Of a stretch of 64,000 bases of DNA, positions 1 to 9,443 are shown piece by piece. The notes under the pieces were generated by a model. It was not told where the DNA came from and searched no databases. It was given only the letters and a program-made list of their open reading frames with translations. Origin of the DNA: PFJX01 sp031426735 (lineage in GTDB: Bacteria; Pseudomonadota; Gammaproteobacteria; Burkholderiales; Thiobacillaceae); NCBI GenBank assembly GCA_031426735.1, contig JASJPK010000065.1, positions 1 to 64,000 of the forward strand, given 5' to 3'. The translations under genes were made by a program, and so were the position numbers. Position 1 is the first letter of the stretch. Every line of letters starts with the position of its first letter.

Positions 1-49
1 GCGGGCCATCAGATTTTTTCCAGGCTTTTATTTTTGATCAGGAGTTACC

Positions 50-1306
50 GTGAGCGGTCTTGCCATTAACAGCCCCATCCAGACGCCGACCGAAGGCGCA
101 AAAATCACCGTCAATGCCGATGCTTCGCTGAATGTGCCGGAGCGCCCGATTATCCCGTTTATCGAGGGCGATGGCACCGGCGTGGACATCACCCCGGTGA
201 TGCGCAAAGTTCTGGATGCCGCCGTGACCAAGGCCTATGGCGGCAAACGCAAGATCGAGTGGATGGAAGTCTTCGCCGGCGAGAAAGCCACCAAGGTCTA
301 TGGCGCGGATAGCTGGCTGCCCGACGAAACCGTGGCGGCGATTCGCGACTATGTCGTTTCGATCAAGGGTCCGCTGACCACGCCGACTTCCGGCGGCATC
401 CGCTCGCTCAATGTGGCGCTGCGCCAGATGCTGGACCTCTACGTCTGTCTGCGTCCGGTGCGTTATTTCGAAGGCGTGCCGTCGCCGGTGAAGCACCCGG
501 AAAGAGTGGATATGGTTATCTTCCGCGAGAACACCGAGGACATCTACGCCGGCGTCGAGTGGGAAGCCGGCTCCGATGAGGTGAAAAAAGTCATCGAATT
601 CCTGCAGAAGGAAATGGGCGTCAAGAAGATTCGTTTCCCCGAATCTTCCGCCATCGGCATCAAGCCGGTTTCGGTCGACGGCTCCGAGCGCCTGATCCGT
701 CGTGCCATCCAGTACGCCATCGACAACAACCGCCGCTCGGTGACGCTGGTGCACAAGGGCAACATCATGAAGTTCACCGAGGGTGGCTTCAAGAAATGGG
801 GCTACGAACTGGCCGCGCGCGAGTTCGGCGCGACGCTGATCGATGCAGGTCCGTGGATGCAATTGCCGAACGGCATCGTCATCAAGGACGTGATCGCCGA
901 CGCCTTCCTGCAGCAGATTCTGCTGCGCCCGGAAGAGTACGACGTCATCGCCACGCTCAATCTGAATGGCGACTATGTGTCCGATGCGCTGGCGGCCGAA
1001 GTCGGCGGCATCGGCATCGCCCCCGGCGCGAATCTGTCGGATTCGGTGGCGATGTTCGAAGCCACACACGGCACCGCGCCGAAGTACGCCGGCAAGGATT
1101 ACGTGAATCCGGGTTCGATCATCCTGTCGGGCGAAATGATGTTGCGACACATGGGCTGGCTGGAAGCGGCCGATTTGATCATCAAGGGCATGGATGGCGC
1201 GATCCGCGCCAAGAAGGTGACTTACGACTTCGCCCGCCTGATGGAAGGTGCGACGCAGATCTCGTGCTCGGAATTCGGCACGGAAATGATCCGCTGGATG
1301 GATTAA
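50..1306 (+). CDS. icd: NADP-dependent isocitrate dehydrogenase
   Basis: TCA-cycle enzyme that oxidatively decarboxylates isocitrate to 2-oxoglutarate in the cytosol. The 418-residue length matches the E. coli Icd class. Visible signatures are IPFIEGDGTG (residues 35-44), GGIRSLNVALRQ (about 115-126; its serine is the site phosphorylated by AceK in E. coli, by family knowledge), RENTEDIYAG (159-168) and the late FEATHGTAPKYAG segment. The start is a GTG with AGGAG just upstream; no ATG fits the family start. The stop overlaps the last bases of a small convergent gene by 4 nt. Only 49 nt of upstream sequence are in the window, so the promoter cannot be judged. Confidence 0.97.
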   Translation: MSGLAINSPIQTPTEGAKITVNADASLNVPERPIIPFIEGDGTGVDITPVMRKVLDAAVTKAYGGKRKIEWMEVFAGEKATKVYGADSWLPDETVAAIRDYVVSIKGPLTTPTSGGIRSLNVALRQMLDLYVCLRPVRYFEGVPSPVKHPERVDMVIFRENTEDIYAGVEWEAGSDEVKKVIEFLQKEMGVKKIRFPESSAIGIKPVSVDGSERLIRRAIQYAIDNNRRSVTLVHKGNIMKFTEGGFKKWGYELAAREFGATLIDAGPWMQLPNGIVIKDVIADAFLQQILLRPEEYDVIATLNLNGDYVSDALAAEVGGIGIAPGANLSDSVAMFEATHGTAPKYAGKDYVNPGSIILSGEMMLRHMGWLEAADLIIKGMDGAIRAKKVTYDFARLMEGATQISCSEFGTEMIRWMD

Positions 1307-1509
1307 GACTTGCGCTTGACTTGGGGTGGCAGGGATTGAACGGAACCGCCTACCCCAAGTCGGTGCAGGAGTTCGATCAATTCGACCGCGATCGGGCCGA
1401 GTTCTTCCTTTTGCCGCTCCAGACCCGCAAGCAAATGCATGATCCGACTGCCCGAATCGGGATTGTTCGATTCGTTGGCTGCTTCATAAAACCGATTTTC
1501 GATGTTCAT
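1303..1509 (-). CDS. Small hypothetical protein
   Basis: 68-residue protein of unknown function, mostly helical and charged, with no signal peptide or membrane segment. The ATG at 1509 is preferred over an upstream ATG at 1530 because AGGAG lies 8 nt before it. It converges on icd and overlaps its stop codon by 4 nt. Coding status rests on the ribosome site and plausible composition; I do not recognise a family. It could be a spurious frame. Confidence 0.45.
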   Translation of the reverse strand: MNIENRFYEAANESNNPDSGSRIMHLLAGLERQKEELGPIAVELIELLHRLGVGGSVQSLPPQVKRKS

Positions 1510-1601
1510 CTTGGCCGCTCCTGCGCCCAACGCCTGATCTTGTGACTAAGCTATAGCACACGGGGCGCGGGACGCAGGGGACCTGGACGAAAAGCCCTGC
1601 C

Positions 1602-1627
1602 GGAAGACGGCAATATCCCCGTCTTCC
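1602..1627 (-). terminator. Possible terminator of the cold-shock gene
   Basis: A 9-bp perfect stem (GGAAGACGG / CCGTCTTCC, loop of 8) lies about 12 nt beyond the csp stop codon. The T-rich stretch on the minus strand is short and separated from the stem by several bases, so it is not a textbook intrinsic terminator. Confidence 0.35.
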
Positions 1628-1638
1628 TTGAAACCGAA

Positions 1639-1842
1639 TTACATCGGCACGATATTGGAGGCTTGCTTGCCCTTGGGGCCGTCCACCACATCAAAAGAAA
1701 CACGCTGATTTTCTTTCAGGCTTTTGAAGCCTTTGGAATTGATCGCGGAAAAGTGGGCGAACACGTCATCACCACCGCCATCAGGGGTAATGAAGCCGAA
1801 GCCTTTAGAGTCGTTAAACCATTTAACAGTGCCAGTGGCCAT
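1639..1842 (-). CDS. Cold-shock protein, CspA family
   Basis: 67-residue single cold-shock domain that binds single-stranded RNA/DNA and acts as an RNA chaperone. Both nucleic-acid-binding motifs are intact: RNP1-like KGFGFI (about residues 13-18) and RNP2-like VFAHF (about 27-31). Length is typical. The ATG at 1842 has a TAGGAG site upstream. The gene is divergent from clpS across a very AT-rich gap (1843-2008) with long T and A runs, consistent with the long 5' leader that many csp genes have; I cannot tell whether it is cold-induced. Confidence 0.95.
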   Translation of the reverse strand: MATGTVKWFNDSKGFGFITPDGGGDDVFAHFSAINSKGFKSLKENQRVSFDVVDGPKGKQASNIVPM

Positions 1843-2008
1843 TGAAACTGCTCCTAAACAAAAACCGACGCAACTTTAATAAAAAAACCAGATAAAACGT
1901 TTGAACTAAAGCCTTCCAATTAAGGTCGAGCAAGTGCAAACGGGGGCTTTTTACTCGCCTAATCCCCCTGTCGTCAATCGGCTTGAAAAAAAACTGGCAA
2001 TCACCACA

Positions 2009-2350
2009 ATGACCTACTCCGAGTTTCCCTTCACCCCAATGGCAGCAAGGCATCAAGAGGAATCGACAGTACAAACGGAACGCCCTGTCACGGCACCGCC
2101 TCCGTTATATAAGGTATTGCTTCTGAACGATGACTTCACTCCAATGGAATTCGTCATTCATGTACTTGAAAGGTTTTTTCTGATGGGACGTGAACAAGCC
2201 ACGACGGTGATGCTCAAAGTGCATAATGAAGGCGCTGGTCTGGCCGGAATTTACCCGCGCGATGTCGCCGAAACGAAGGTGCACCAAGTAAGAGATTTCG
2301 CTCGTAACCACCAGCATCCGCTGCAATGCGTGATGGAGGAAAACAAATGA
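2009..2350 (+). CDS. clpS: ATP-dependent Clp protease adaptor ClpS
   Basis: Adaptor that binds N-degron substrates and delivers them to ClpAP. From the ATG at 2009 the product is 113 residues, close to E. coli ClpS (106). The core is clear: YKVLLLNDDFTPMEFVIHVL (about residues 33-52), followed by the helical region and the AETKV segment. An in-frame ATG at 1934 would add 25 non-conserved residues and is rejected. The stop overlaps the clpA start (ATGA), so the two are translationally coupled, the usual clpSA arrangement. Confidence 0.95.
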   Translation: MTYSEFPFTPMAARHQEESTVQTERPVTAPPPLYKVLLLNDDFTPMEFVIHVLERFFLMGREQATTVMLKVHNEGAGLAGIYPRDVAETKVHQVRDFARNHQHPLQCVMEENK

Positions 2351-4611
2351 TTGCACAGGAGTTGGAAGTCAGTTTGCACATGGCCTTCATGGAGGCACGT
2401 CAGAAGCGGCACGAATTCATTACAGTGGAGCATCTGCTTCTTGCCATGCTCGACAACCCTTCCGCCGCCGAAGTGCTGCGGGCGTGCGCGGCAAATGTCG
2501 AAGATCTGCGCAAGAAACTGGCCGATTTCGTCGAACGCAATACGCCGAGAGTACCCGGCGAAGCGGATGTCGATACACAGCCCACCCTGGGTTTCCAGCG
2601 CGTCATCCAGCGCGCCATATTGCATGTCCAATCGTCCGGCAAGAAGGAAGTCACCGGTGCCAATGTGCTGGTCGCGATCTTCGGCGAGAAGGATTCGCAT
2701 GCGCTGCATTTTCTGACCCAGCAAGGCCTCACCCGGCTCGATGTGGTGAACTTCATTTCGCACGGTATCGCCAAGACGCCGCAGGAGGCGACCCCGAGCG
2801 GTCGCGGCGAGACCGCCGGCGAACAGCAGGAAATCGAAGAGAAAACCGCCTCGCCGCTCGACTCCTTCACCAGCAACCTGAATGTGCAGGCACAAGCCGG
2901 CAAGATCGATCCCTTGATCGGCCGGGAACACGAACTGGAACGCGTCATCCAGACCCTTTGCCGGCGCCGCAAGAACAATCCACTGCTGGTTGGCGAAGCC
3001 GGCGTCGGCAAGACCGCGATCGCCGAAGGACTCGCCCGCCGTATCGTCGAAGGCAGCGTGCCTGATGTACTCGAAGGCGCCACGGTGTTTGCGCTCGACA
3101 TGGGCGCGTTACTGGCCGGCACCAAATACCGTGGCGATTTCGAGCAGCGCCTGAAAGCGGTCATCAAGCAGCTCGCCGGCAATCCGAAGGCGATCCTGTT
3201 CATCGACGAAATTCATACCGTGATCGGCGCCGGTGCGGCCTCCGGCGGCACACTGGACGCCTCCAATCTACTCAAACCGGCGCTCTCCTCGGGCCAGTTG
3301 CGCTGTATCGGCGCCACGACCTACACCGAGTTCCGCGGCATCTTCGAAAAAGATCACGCGCTGTCGCGGCGTTTCCAGAAAGTGGATGTCAACGAACCCT
3401 CGGTGGAAGAAACCATCGCCATCCTGAAGGGCCTGAAATCGCGCTTCGAATCGCATCACAACGTCAAATACACGCAAGGCGCGCTGTCCACCGCCGCCGA
3501 ACTCTCGGCCCGCTACATCAATGACCGGCACCTGCCGGACAAGGCCATCGACGTGATCGACGAGGCCGGTGCCGCGCAACGCATCCAGCCCAAGTCGAAA
3601 CAGAAGAAGATCATCACGCCGAAGGAAATCGAGGACATCGTCGCCAAGATCGCGCGCGTGCCGGCCAAGACCGTCGCCAACGACGAGCGCAATGCGTTGA
3701 AGAATCTCGACCGCGATCTGCGCGCCGTGGTGTTCGGCCAGGACCGCGCCATCGACGCATTGGCTTCCGCCATCAAGATGACCCGGTCCGGCCTCGGCAA
3801 TCCGCAGAAGCCGATCGGCTCATTCCTTTTCTCCGGACCCACCGGCGTCGGCAAGACCGAAGTGGCGCGACAACTGGCTTATGTCCTCGGCGTCGAACTG
3901 ATTCGCTTCGACATGTCGGAATACATGGAGCGCCATGCCGTTTCCCGCCTGATCGGCGCGCCGCCCGGCTACGTCGGATTCGAACAGGGCGGCCTGCTCA
4001 CCGAAGCCATCACCAAGAACCCGTATGCGGTGTTGTTGCTGGACGAAATCGAGAAGGCGCATCCCGACATCTTCAACGTGCTGTTGCAGGTCATGGATCA
4101 CGGCACGCTGACCGACAATAACGGCCGCAAGTCCGACTTCCGTAACGTGATCATCATCATGACCACCAATGCCGGCGCCGAAGCGATGAACAAGACCGGG
4201 ATCGGTTTTTCCCTGCCGAAAAAAGGCGGCGATGAAATGGCCGACATCAAACGGATGTTCACACCGGAGTTCCGCAACCGGCTCGATGCCACGATTTCAT
4301 TCGCTGCGTTGAGCGAGGAAATCATCCTGCGCGTGGTCGACAAGTTCCTGATGCAACTGGAAGAGCAACTCCATCTGAAAAAGGTGGAAGTCCACTTCAC
4401 CGATACGTTGCGGCTGTGGCTGGGCCGCAAGGGCTTCGATCCGTTGATGGGCGCACGCCCGATGGGGCGCCTGATTCAGGACACGATCCGTAAGGCCCTG
4501 GCTGACGAACTGTTGTTCGGACGCCTCAGCGAAGGCGGCGAAATCACCGTGGATGTCGGCGAGAACGACGAAGTGCAGCTTGTTTTCAGTGAGGTGCTGG
4601 TGCCGGCCTGA
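2347..4611 (+). CDS. clpA: ATP-dependent Clp protease ATP-binding subunit ClpA
   Basis: Hexameric AAA+ unfoldase that feeds substrates to the ClpP peptidase. 754 residues, the usual ClpA size. Order: N-terminal double Clp-N repeat (about 1-145), first AAA+ module with Walker A GEAGVGKT (about 216-223) and FIDEIHT, second AAA+ module with Walker A GPTGVGKT (about 498-505) and LLDEIEKAHPD, then the D2-small domain. The start at 2347 overlaps the clpS stop; the upstream in-frame ATG at 2326 lies inside clpS. A strong intrinsic terminator follows. Confidence 0.97.
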   Translation: MIAQELEVSLHMAFMEARQKRHEFITVEHLLLAMLDNPSAAEVLRACAANVEDLRKKLADFVERNTPRVPGEADVDTQPTLGFQRVIQRAILHVQSSGKKEVTGANVLVAIFGEKDSHALHFLTQQGLTRLDVVNFISHGIAKTPQEATPSGRGETAGEQQEIEEKTASPLDSFTSNLNVQAQAGKIDPLIGREHELERVIQTLCRRRKNNPLLVGEAGVGKTAIAEGLARRIVEGSVPDVLEGATVFALDMGALLAGTKYRGDFEQRLKAVIKQLAGNPKAILFIDEIHTVIGAGAASGGTLDASNLLKPALSSGQLRCIGATTYTEFRGIFEKDHALSRRFQKVDVNEPSVEETIAILKGLKSRFESHHNVKYTQGALSTAAELSARYINDRHLPDKAIDVIDEAGAAQRIQPKSKQKKIITPKEIEDIVAKIARVPAKTVANDERNALKNLDRDLRAVVFGQDRAIDALASAIKMTRSGLGNPQKPIGSFLFSGPTGVGKTEVARQLAYVLGVELIRFDMSEYMERHAVSRLIGAPPGYVGFEQGGLLTEAITKNPYAVLLLDEIEKAHPDIFNVLLQVMDHGTLTDNNGRKSDFRNVIIIMTTNAGAEAMNKTGIGFSLPKKGGDEMADIKRMFTPEFRNRLDATISFAALSEEIILRVVDKFLMQLEEQLHLKKVEVHFTDTLRLWLGRKGFDPLMGARPMGRLIQDTIRKALADELLFGRLSEGGEITVDVGENDEVQLVFSEVLVPA

Positions 4612-4625
4612 ACACTGACCGACCA

Positions 4626-4663
4626 AACGACAACGGGCGCCACTGGCGCCCGTTGTCGTTTCT
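4626..4663 (+). terminator. Rho-independent terminator after clpA
   Basis: A perfect 16-bp GC-rich stem (4626-4641 with 4645-4660) closes a 3-nt loop and is followed by TTT. It begins 15 nt after the clpA stop. Confidence 0.9.
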
Positions 4664-4721
4664 AGGTTCACGGCTTCAACCGCTTCAACCTGGAAACCTC
4701 GGTTGGTCATGTGTATATCGC

Positions 4722-4785
4722 TCGTAGGAGCGCCTTCCAAGGCGCGATTGTTCCGGATTTCGCGCCTTGGAAGGCGCTCCTACGA
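4722..4785. repeat. REP-like palindrome (GTAGGAGCG type)
   Basis: Perfect 26-bp inverted repeat (4722-4747 and 4760-4785) with a 12-nt loop. The arms begin TCGTAGGAGCGCC. The same GTAGGA end motif occurs in palindromes at 51441-51508 and 61003-61074, suggesting a family of intergenic REP/BIME-type elements. It lies between the convergent ends of clpA and tatD. Confidence 0.85.
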
Positions 4786-4809
4786 CACCGGCAACTGCGC
4801 GAAATAGGT

Positions 4810-5580
4810 TCAAAGTCTGGCCCGGAACAATTCGAAGAAGTTCGTGCTGGTCGCCGCCGCGACCGTTTCCAGCGGAATGCCGCGCAAAGCGGCGATTTCC
4901 TCAGCGACGTGACGCACATAGGCGGGTTCGTTGCGTTTGCCGCGATGCGGCATCGGCGCCAGATAGGGCGAGTCGGTTTCGATCAGCATCCGCTCCAGCG
5001 GTACGCGCCGGGCGACCTCCTTCAGATCCTTGGCGCTCTTGAAGCTGACGATGCCGGAGAACGAGATGTAGAAGCCCAGCGCCATCGCCGCTTCGGCAAC
5101 CGCCCAGCTTTCCGTGAAACAGTGCATGACGCCGCCCGCCCGCTCGGCCCCCTCTTCCACCATGATCGCCAGGGTGTCCTCGGCGGCGTTGCGCGTGTGA
5201 ATGATCAGCGGCTTGCCGGCCTGGCAGGCGGCGCGGATATGGGTGCGGAAACGGGCGCGCTGCCAATCGACATCCTCGCGGCGCAAACGGTAGTAATCCA
5301 GTCCGGTTTCGCCGATCGCCACGACGCGCGGGTGGCGGGCCAGGGCCACCAACTCGTCGACGTCGGGCTCGCGCCCTTCGTCATGGTCGGGATGCACGCC
5401 GACCGAGGCGAACAGGTTGGCGTGCGCCTCGGCCAGCGCGAGGACACGCGGAAAGTTTTCCAGATTCACCGATACGCACAACGCGGCATCGACCTCGGCC
5501 GCCTGCATGTTGGCGAGCAGCGCAGGCACGCCTTCGCTGAAATCAGGAAAATCGATATGGCAATGGGAGTCGACGAACAT
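4810..5580 (-). CDS. tatD: TatD family metal-dependent DNase
   Basis: Cytosolic TIM-barrel metallohydrolase of the TatD/YcfH family (3'-5' exonuclease and DNA-repair role in characterised members). 256 residues from the ATG at 5580. The metal-binding start MFVDSHCHIDF is intact, as are GETGLDYY (about residues 92-99), IIHTRNA and the late LIETDSPYLAP segment. The longer in-frame start at 5694 overlaps pilZ and is rejected. It ends the fab-tmk-holB-pilZ transcription unit. Confidence 0.93.
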   Translation of the reverse strand: MFVDSHCHIDFPDFSEGVPALLANMQAAEVDAALCVSVNLENFPRVLALAEAHANLFASVGVHPDHDEGREPDVDELVALARHPRVVAIGETGLDYYRLRREDVDWQRARFRTHIRAACQAGKPLIIHTRNAAEDTLAIMVEEGAERAGGVMHCFTESWAVAEAAMALGFYISFSGIVSFKSAKDLKEVARRVPLERMLIETDSPYLAPMPHRGKRNEPAYVRHVAEEIAALRGIPLETVAAATSTNFFELFRARL

Positions 5581-5614
5581 GGCTACGATCTGAGAAATAC
5601 CGGCGCACCGGGAA

Positions 5615-5980
5615 TTACATGGTATGAGTTTGCCGGGTGGATTTAAGGGCATTGCCCAGAATGCCTTCAATCTTGTGGCGCACCACCGTCGCACCTTCGT
5701 TGTCGTCGAATTGCACGCCGATGCCTTGCTGGCGGTTGCCTTGCGAGCCGGCCGGGGTGATCCAGACGACGCGGCCCGAAATCGGCAATTTGTTGGGATC
5801 GTCCATCAGCGTCAGCAGCATGTAGACCTGATCGCCCATCTGGTAGGGACGATTGGTTGGGATGAACAGGCCGCCGCCTTTGATGTGCGGCATGTACGCC
5901 GCGAACAGCGCCGTCCGCTCCTTGATCGCCAAGGAAAGCATGCCGGCACGCCCAGCCGGCTGTTTTGCGATTTCGCTCAT
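5615..5980 (-). CDS. PilZ domain protein
   Basis: 121-residue single PilZ domain protein, of the type linked to type IV pilus biogenesis and found next to holB in many proteobacteria. Visible are GGGLFIPTNRPYQMGDQVYM (about 35-54) and GRVVWITPAG (about 68-77). The strict c-di-GMP motif RxxxR is not evident, so it probably belongs to the PilZ-type subgroup that does not bind c-di-GMP. It lies 17 nt downstream of holB on the same strand. Confidence 0.85.
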   Translation of the reverse strand: MSEIAKQPAGRAGMLSLAIKERTALFAAYMPHIKGGGLFIPTNRPYQMGDQVYMLLTLMDDPNKLPISGRVVWITPAGSQGNRQQGIGVQFDDNEGATVVRHKIEGILGNALKSTRQTHTM

Positions 5981-5996
5981 GCCTTTTCCTTTTGAA

Positions 5997-6983
5997 TCAT
6001 GATTTTATGGAAACCTGAACATAGCGGATCAGCCAGGATTCTAACAACAACTGGTTGTTCAACGGATGCCGCAACCAGCGCCCGGCCGTAGCCAATTCAT
6101 GCTCGAACGCGAGCAGTCCGGCCAGATCGGCTTGCTGGCCAAGGCGCGCCAGGGTCTCCGCACGCGCTGGAAAATAACGCGAGACGCCGGCGAGACGCTG
6201 CGACAACGCGTCGTGCACCCAGCGCAGCAGCCAGCCCCAGGCTTCCGCCATTTGCGGCTTGTAGGCCTCGGCGACGGCACAGACATCGAGTTGACGCGGC
6301 TTCGCCAGGTGCTCCAGGAAGGTCTCGCGGCGTTCGCTGCGTTCACTTTCGGCAAAGCCCAGCGCGGCCAGCGGCGCCCCGCCCGCCTCGGCGAGCACGG
6401 AATCAGGTTGATCGACTCCCGCCTGCTGCATCCAGGCCAGCGCGGCTTCTGCTTGCGGCAAGCCGATGGCCACCTTGCGACAGCGCGAACGCACCGTCGG
6501 CAACAGGCGACCGGGCTGGTGCGCCACCAGGATCAACAACACGCGCGGCGGCGGCTCTTCCAGCGTTTTCAGCAACGCGTTGGCCGCGGCGGTATTCATG
6601 AACTCGGCCGGATAAATCACGGCGCAGCGCCAACCGCCGCGATGCGCGCTCAAGTAGAGGAATTCGGTGATCTCGCGTACCGCCTCGACCTTGATCTCCT
6701 TGCTCGCCTTTTTGGTGACCTTGCCGGTTTCGTCGGTTTCTTCTTCCTTCGGTTCCAGGAAGCGGAAGTCGGGATGATTGCCTTGCACGAACCAGTTACA
6801 GGCGTCGCACACATCGCACGCCCCCTCCGGGCCGGGCGCTTCGCACACCGCCCACTGCGCCAGGGCGAGGCCGAGATCGCGCTTGCCGACGCCGGCCGGG
6901 CCATGCAGCAGCAAGGCATGCGGCATGCGTTCGCGGTCTGCGGTCAATTGCCGGAACAGCGCGCGGTTCCAGGGGTGGATCAC
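5997..6983 (-). CDS. holB: DNA polymerase III delta-prime subunit
   Basis: Clamp-loader subunit that helps place the sliding clamp on DNA. 328 residues, the usual size. The N-terminal P-loop region reads GPAGVGKRD (about 28-36), a form consistent with the non-hydrolysing delta-prime subunit. The zinc-binding cysteines are visible (CDVCDAC, about 59-65) and the ALLKTLEEPPP segment is typical of the family. The start overlaps the tmk stop by 4 nt. Confidence 0.95.
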   Translation of the reverse strand: MIHPWNRALFRQLTADRERMPHALLLHGPAGVGKRDLGLALAQWAVCEAPGPEGACDVCDACNWFVQGNHPDFRFLEPKEEETDETGKVTKKASKEIKVEAVREITEFLYLSAHRGGWRCAVIYPAEFMNTAAANALLKTLEEPPPRVLLILVAHQPGRLLPTVRSRCRKVAIGLPQAEAALAWMQQAGVDQPDSVLAEAGGAPLAALGFAESERSERRETFLEHLAKPRQLDVCAVAEAYKPQMAEAWGWLLRWVHDALSQRLAGVSRYFPARAETLARLGQQADLAGLLAFEHELATAGRWLRHPLNNQLLLESWLIRYVQVSIKS

Positions 6984-7600
6984 GCCAGAGTCTCCAACGA
7001 AGTTGCCAGCACTGCGGCCAGTTGCAGGCGCACCTGTTCCAGGCTGCGGCTACCGTCGATTACCCGGATGCGCTGCGGATAGCGTTCGGCGCGGCGCAGA
7101 TAGGCGGCACGCACGCGGGCATGAAAATCGGACTGTTCGCGTTCGAAGCGGTCAGGCTCGCGAGCGCCAGCCAGACGCTGTGCGGCAATTTCAGTCGGCA
7201 GATCGAATAGCAAGGTCAAATCGGGATTCAGATCGGCATGCACCCAGCTTTCCAGCACCGCCAGACGTTCTTCTGGCAAGCCGCGACCGCCACATTGATA
7301 GGCAAAACTGGCATCGGTGAAACGGTCGGAGATGACCACCTCGCCGGCGGCCAGCGCGGGACGGATGACCTGCTCGATATGCTCGCGCCGAGCCGCGAAC
7401 ATGATCAGCGCTTCCGTCTCGGCATGCATGGGCTCGTGCAGCACCAGTTCACGCAGACGCTCGCCGATCGGCGTGCCACCCGGTTCCCGCGTCATGCGGA
7501 CGCGCTGCCCGCGCTGCTTGAACCAGTCTTCCAGCCAGGCCAGGTGACTGCTCTTGCCGGCGCCATCGACGCCCTCCAGAGTAATGAACAGGGCGGCCAT
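6980..7600 (-). CDS. tmk: Thymidylate kinase
   Basis: Phosphorylates dTMP to dTDP for DNA precursor synthesis. 206 residues from the ATG at 7600. P-loop EGVDGAGKSS (about 8-17), the DRF motif ISDRFTDAS (about 93-101) and the QCGGRGL segment are present. The longer frame to 8032 runs through mltG and is rejected. The start overlaps the mltG stop (TGATG). Confidence 0.96.
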   Translation of the reverse strand: MAALFITLEGVDGAGKSSHLAWLEDWFKQRGQRVRMTREPGGTPIGERLRELVLHEPMHAETEALIMFAARREHIEQVIRPALAAGEVVISDRFTDASFAYQCGGRGLPEERLAVLESWVHADLNPDLTLLFDLPTEIAAQRLAGAREPDRFEREQSDFHARVRAAYLRRAERYPQRIRVIDGSRSLEQVRLQLAAVLATSLETLA

Positions 7601-8604
7601 CAGCGTCCTTTCTGGTAACGGACGACGGCCCGGTTGTGTGCATCGAGCGACTCGGAGAACACATGCCGGCCGCCGCCTTTCGCGACGAAATACATGAACT
7701 TGCTGGAGTCCGGATGCAGCGCGGCCTGGATCGCCGCCAGCCCGGGCAAGGCGATCGGCGTCGGTGGCAGACCGGCGCGGGTGTAGGTGTTGTAGGGCGT
7801 ATCGGTGAGCAGATCGTCGCGCCGCAGGTTGCCGTCGAATTGGGCGCCGAGGCCGTAGATCACGGTGGGATCGGTCTGCAGGCGCATGCCGATGCGCAAG
7901 CGATTGACGAAGACGGCGGCGATCTGCGGGCGCTCCTCGACCACTCCGGTCTCCTTTTCGATGATCGAAGCCATGATCAACGCCTCGTAAGGCGTGCGAT
8001 AAGGCAAGCCGGTCGGCGCGCGCAACGCCCATTGGGCGTTCAGATTTTCCTGCATGGCACTGTAAGCACGTTTGTAGAGGGCCAGTTCGGAACTGCCCCG
8101 GTCGAAGAAGTAGGTGTCCGGGAAGAATAAACCTTCCGGATGCGCTTCGACCGCTCCGACGGCCTGCAGCAACTCCGCATCGCTCATCGCTTGTGTGTCA
8201 TGGTGCAGTGCCGGATTGGCCGCGACGCTGCGACGCATGTCGCGGAAGCTCCAGCCCTCGATCAACGCCAGCTTGCCGAGTACGGTATCGCCCTCGGTAA
8301 TCTTGCGCAGCAGTTCCAGCGGCGTGAGCGGGCGCTCCAATGCATAACTGCCCGCTTTGATCTCGCCTGAGAGACCTTTGAGACGTGCGATCAGCACGAA
8401 GGCCCAGGGTTTGACCAGGATGCCGTCGCGATGCAGGCTCGCGCTTGCTGTCTTCAAGGCAACCCCGCGCTGCACCGTGAAATCGACCGGATAGGTCACG
8501 CCTACCGTCTGCATCGGCTGCTTGCCATACCAGAGCAGCCAGCCGCCGAAACCCATGCCGGCAAGAAAACCCAGCAGGAGAAAACGATTGATCCATCTAC
8601 GCAT
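7600..8604 (-). CDS. mltG: Endolytic murein transglycosylase
   Basis: Inner-membrane-anchored lytic transglycosylase that cleaves nascent peptidoglycan. 334 residues with one N-terminal membrane segment (about 6-24), a LysM-like region, and the YceG catalytic core with IIEKETGVVEERP (about 213-225), whose EKET glutamate is the expected catalytic residue. The 5' end overlaps the pabC 3' end by 8 nt. Confidence 0.94.
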   Translation of the reverse strand: MRRWINRFLLLGFLAGMGFGGWLLWYGKQPMQTVGVTYPVDFTVQRGVALKTASASLHRDGILVKPWAFVLIARLKGLSGEIKAGSYALERPLTPLELLRKITEGDTVLGKLALIEGWSFRDMRRSVAANPALHHDTQAMSDAELLQAVGAVEAHPEGLFFPDTYFFDRGSSELALYKRAYSAMQENLNAQWALRAPTGLPYRTPYEALIMASIIEKETGVVEERPQIAAVFVNRLRIGMRLQTDPTVIYGLGAQFDGNLRRDDLLTDTPYNTYTRAGLPPTPIALPGLAAIQAALHPDSSKFMYFVAKGGGRHVFSESLDAHNRAVVRYQKGR

Positions 8605-9415
8605 CGAGCAATGCCGCCAGGCGCGGACTGATCAAGGCTTGCGGCCAGGTTTTTGCGTCGAGGGCGGCGACGCGCCGCAACCCCATGACGCTGTTGGTCA
8701 ACATGACTTCATCGGCATCGAGCACCTCTTGCAAACTCAAACACGTTTCCGCGACCTCCATCCCCTGCGCGGCGGCCAAACGCATCAAGCGCGCGCGGGC
8801 GACACCGGCGACGCCGCACTGATCCAGACGCGGCGTCAGCAAGCGGCTCCGCCGCCAGATAAACAGATTGCTCATCACCCCGGAAATCACCTGTCCGGTT
8901 TGATCCAGCAGCAGGCCTTCGTGAATATAGGGGGAAGTCCATTCAGCGCGAGCCAGCACATTCTCCAGCCGGTTCAGATGCTTTATACCGGCGAGTCTGG
9001 GTTGCTGTGCGAGTCGAAGCGAACACAGCCTGACGGTGATGCCGTCGGGTGGCGGCAAAGTCATGTGCGATGCCATCGCGTCATACCGCATGATCCGTCG
9101 CGGCTGCGCCAAGTCGGGGGGAAGGTAACCGCGCGGACCGCTGCCCCGCGTCACCACCAACTTCAGCACTCCGTCCGTCAAACACTGCGCAATCCGCTCG
9201 AGATCGGCCTGCCATTGCGCCAGATCGGGGCAAACCAATCCGATATGGGCGCAGTCATCGGCCAGGGTGGCAAGCTGTTCATCCCACCAGCGCGGCCTTC
9301 CGGCGACGACCCGCAGCGTGCGGAAGACGCCATCGCCATACATCAAACCGCGATCGTCGACCGGCAGGACTTCGGTGAAAGCGCCATCGACCAGAACAAT
9401 GCTCTGCGCGTCCAT
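8597..9415 (-). CDS. pabC: Aminodeoxychorismate lyase
   Basis: PLP-dependent fold-type IV enzyme converting 4-amino-4-deoxychorismate to p-aminobenzoate and pyruvate for folate. 272 residues from the ATG at 9415. The PLP lysine lies in KHLNRLENVLARAE (about 142-155), with GDGVFRTLRV near residue 31. The extended start at 9544 would overlap fabF and is rejected. It sits directly after fabF, the classic fabF-pabC-mltG-tmk-holB order. Confidence 0.93.
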   Translation of the reverse strand: MDAQSIVLVDGAFTEVLPVDDRGLMYGDGVFRTLRVVAGRPRWWDEQLATLADDCAHIGLVCPDLAQWQADLERIAQCLTDGVLKLVVTRGSGPRGYLPPDLAQPRRIMRYDAMASHMTLPPPDGITVRLCSLRLAQQPRLAGIKHLNRLENVLARAEWTSPYIHEGLLLDQTGQVISGVMSNLFIWRRSRLLTPRLDQCGVAGVARARLMRLAAAQGMEVAETCLSLQEVLDADEVMLTNSVMGLRRVAALDAKTWPQALISPRLAALLDA

Positions 9416-9443
9416 GGTCAATGGATGCCCTGTCGGGCGGTGA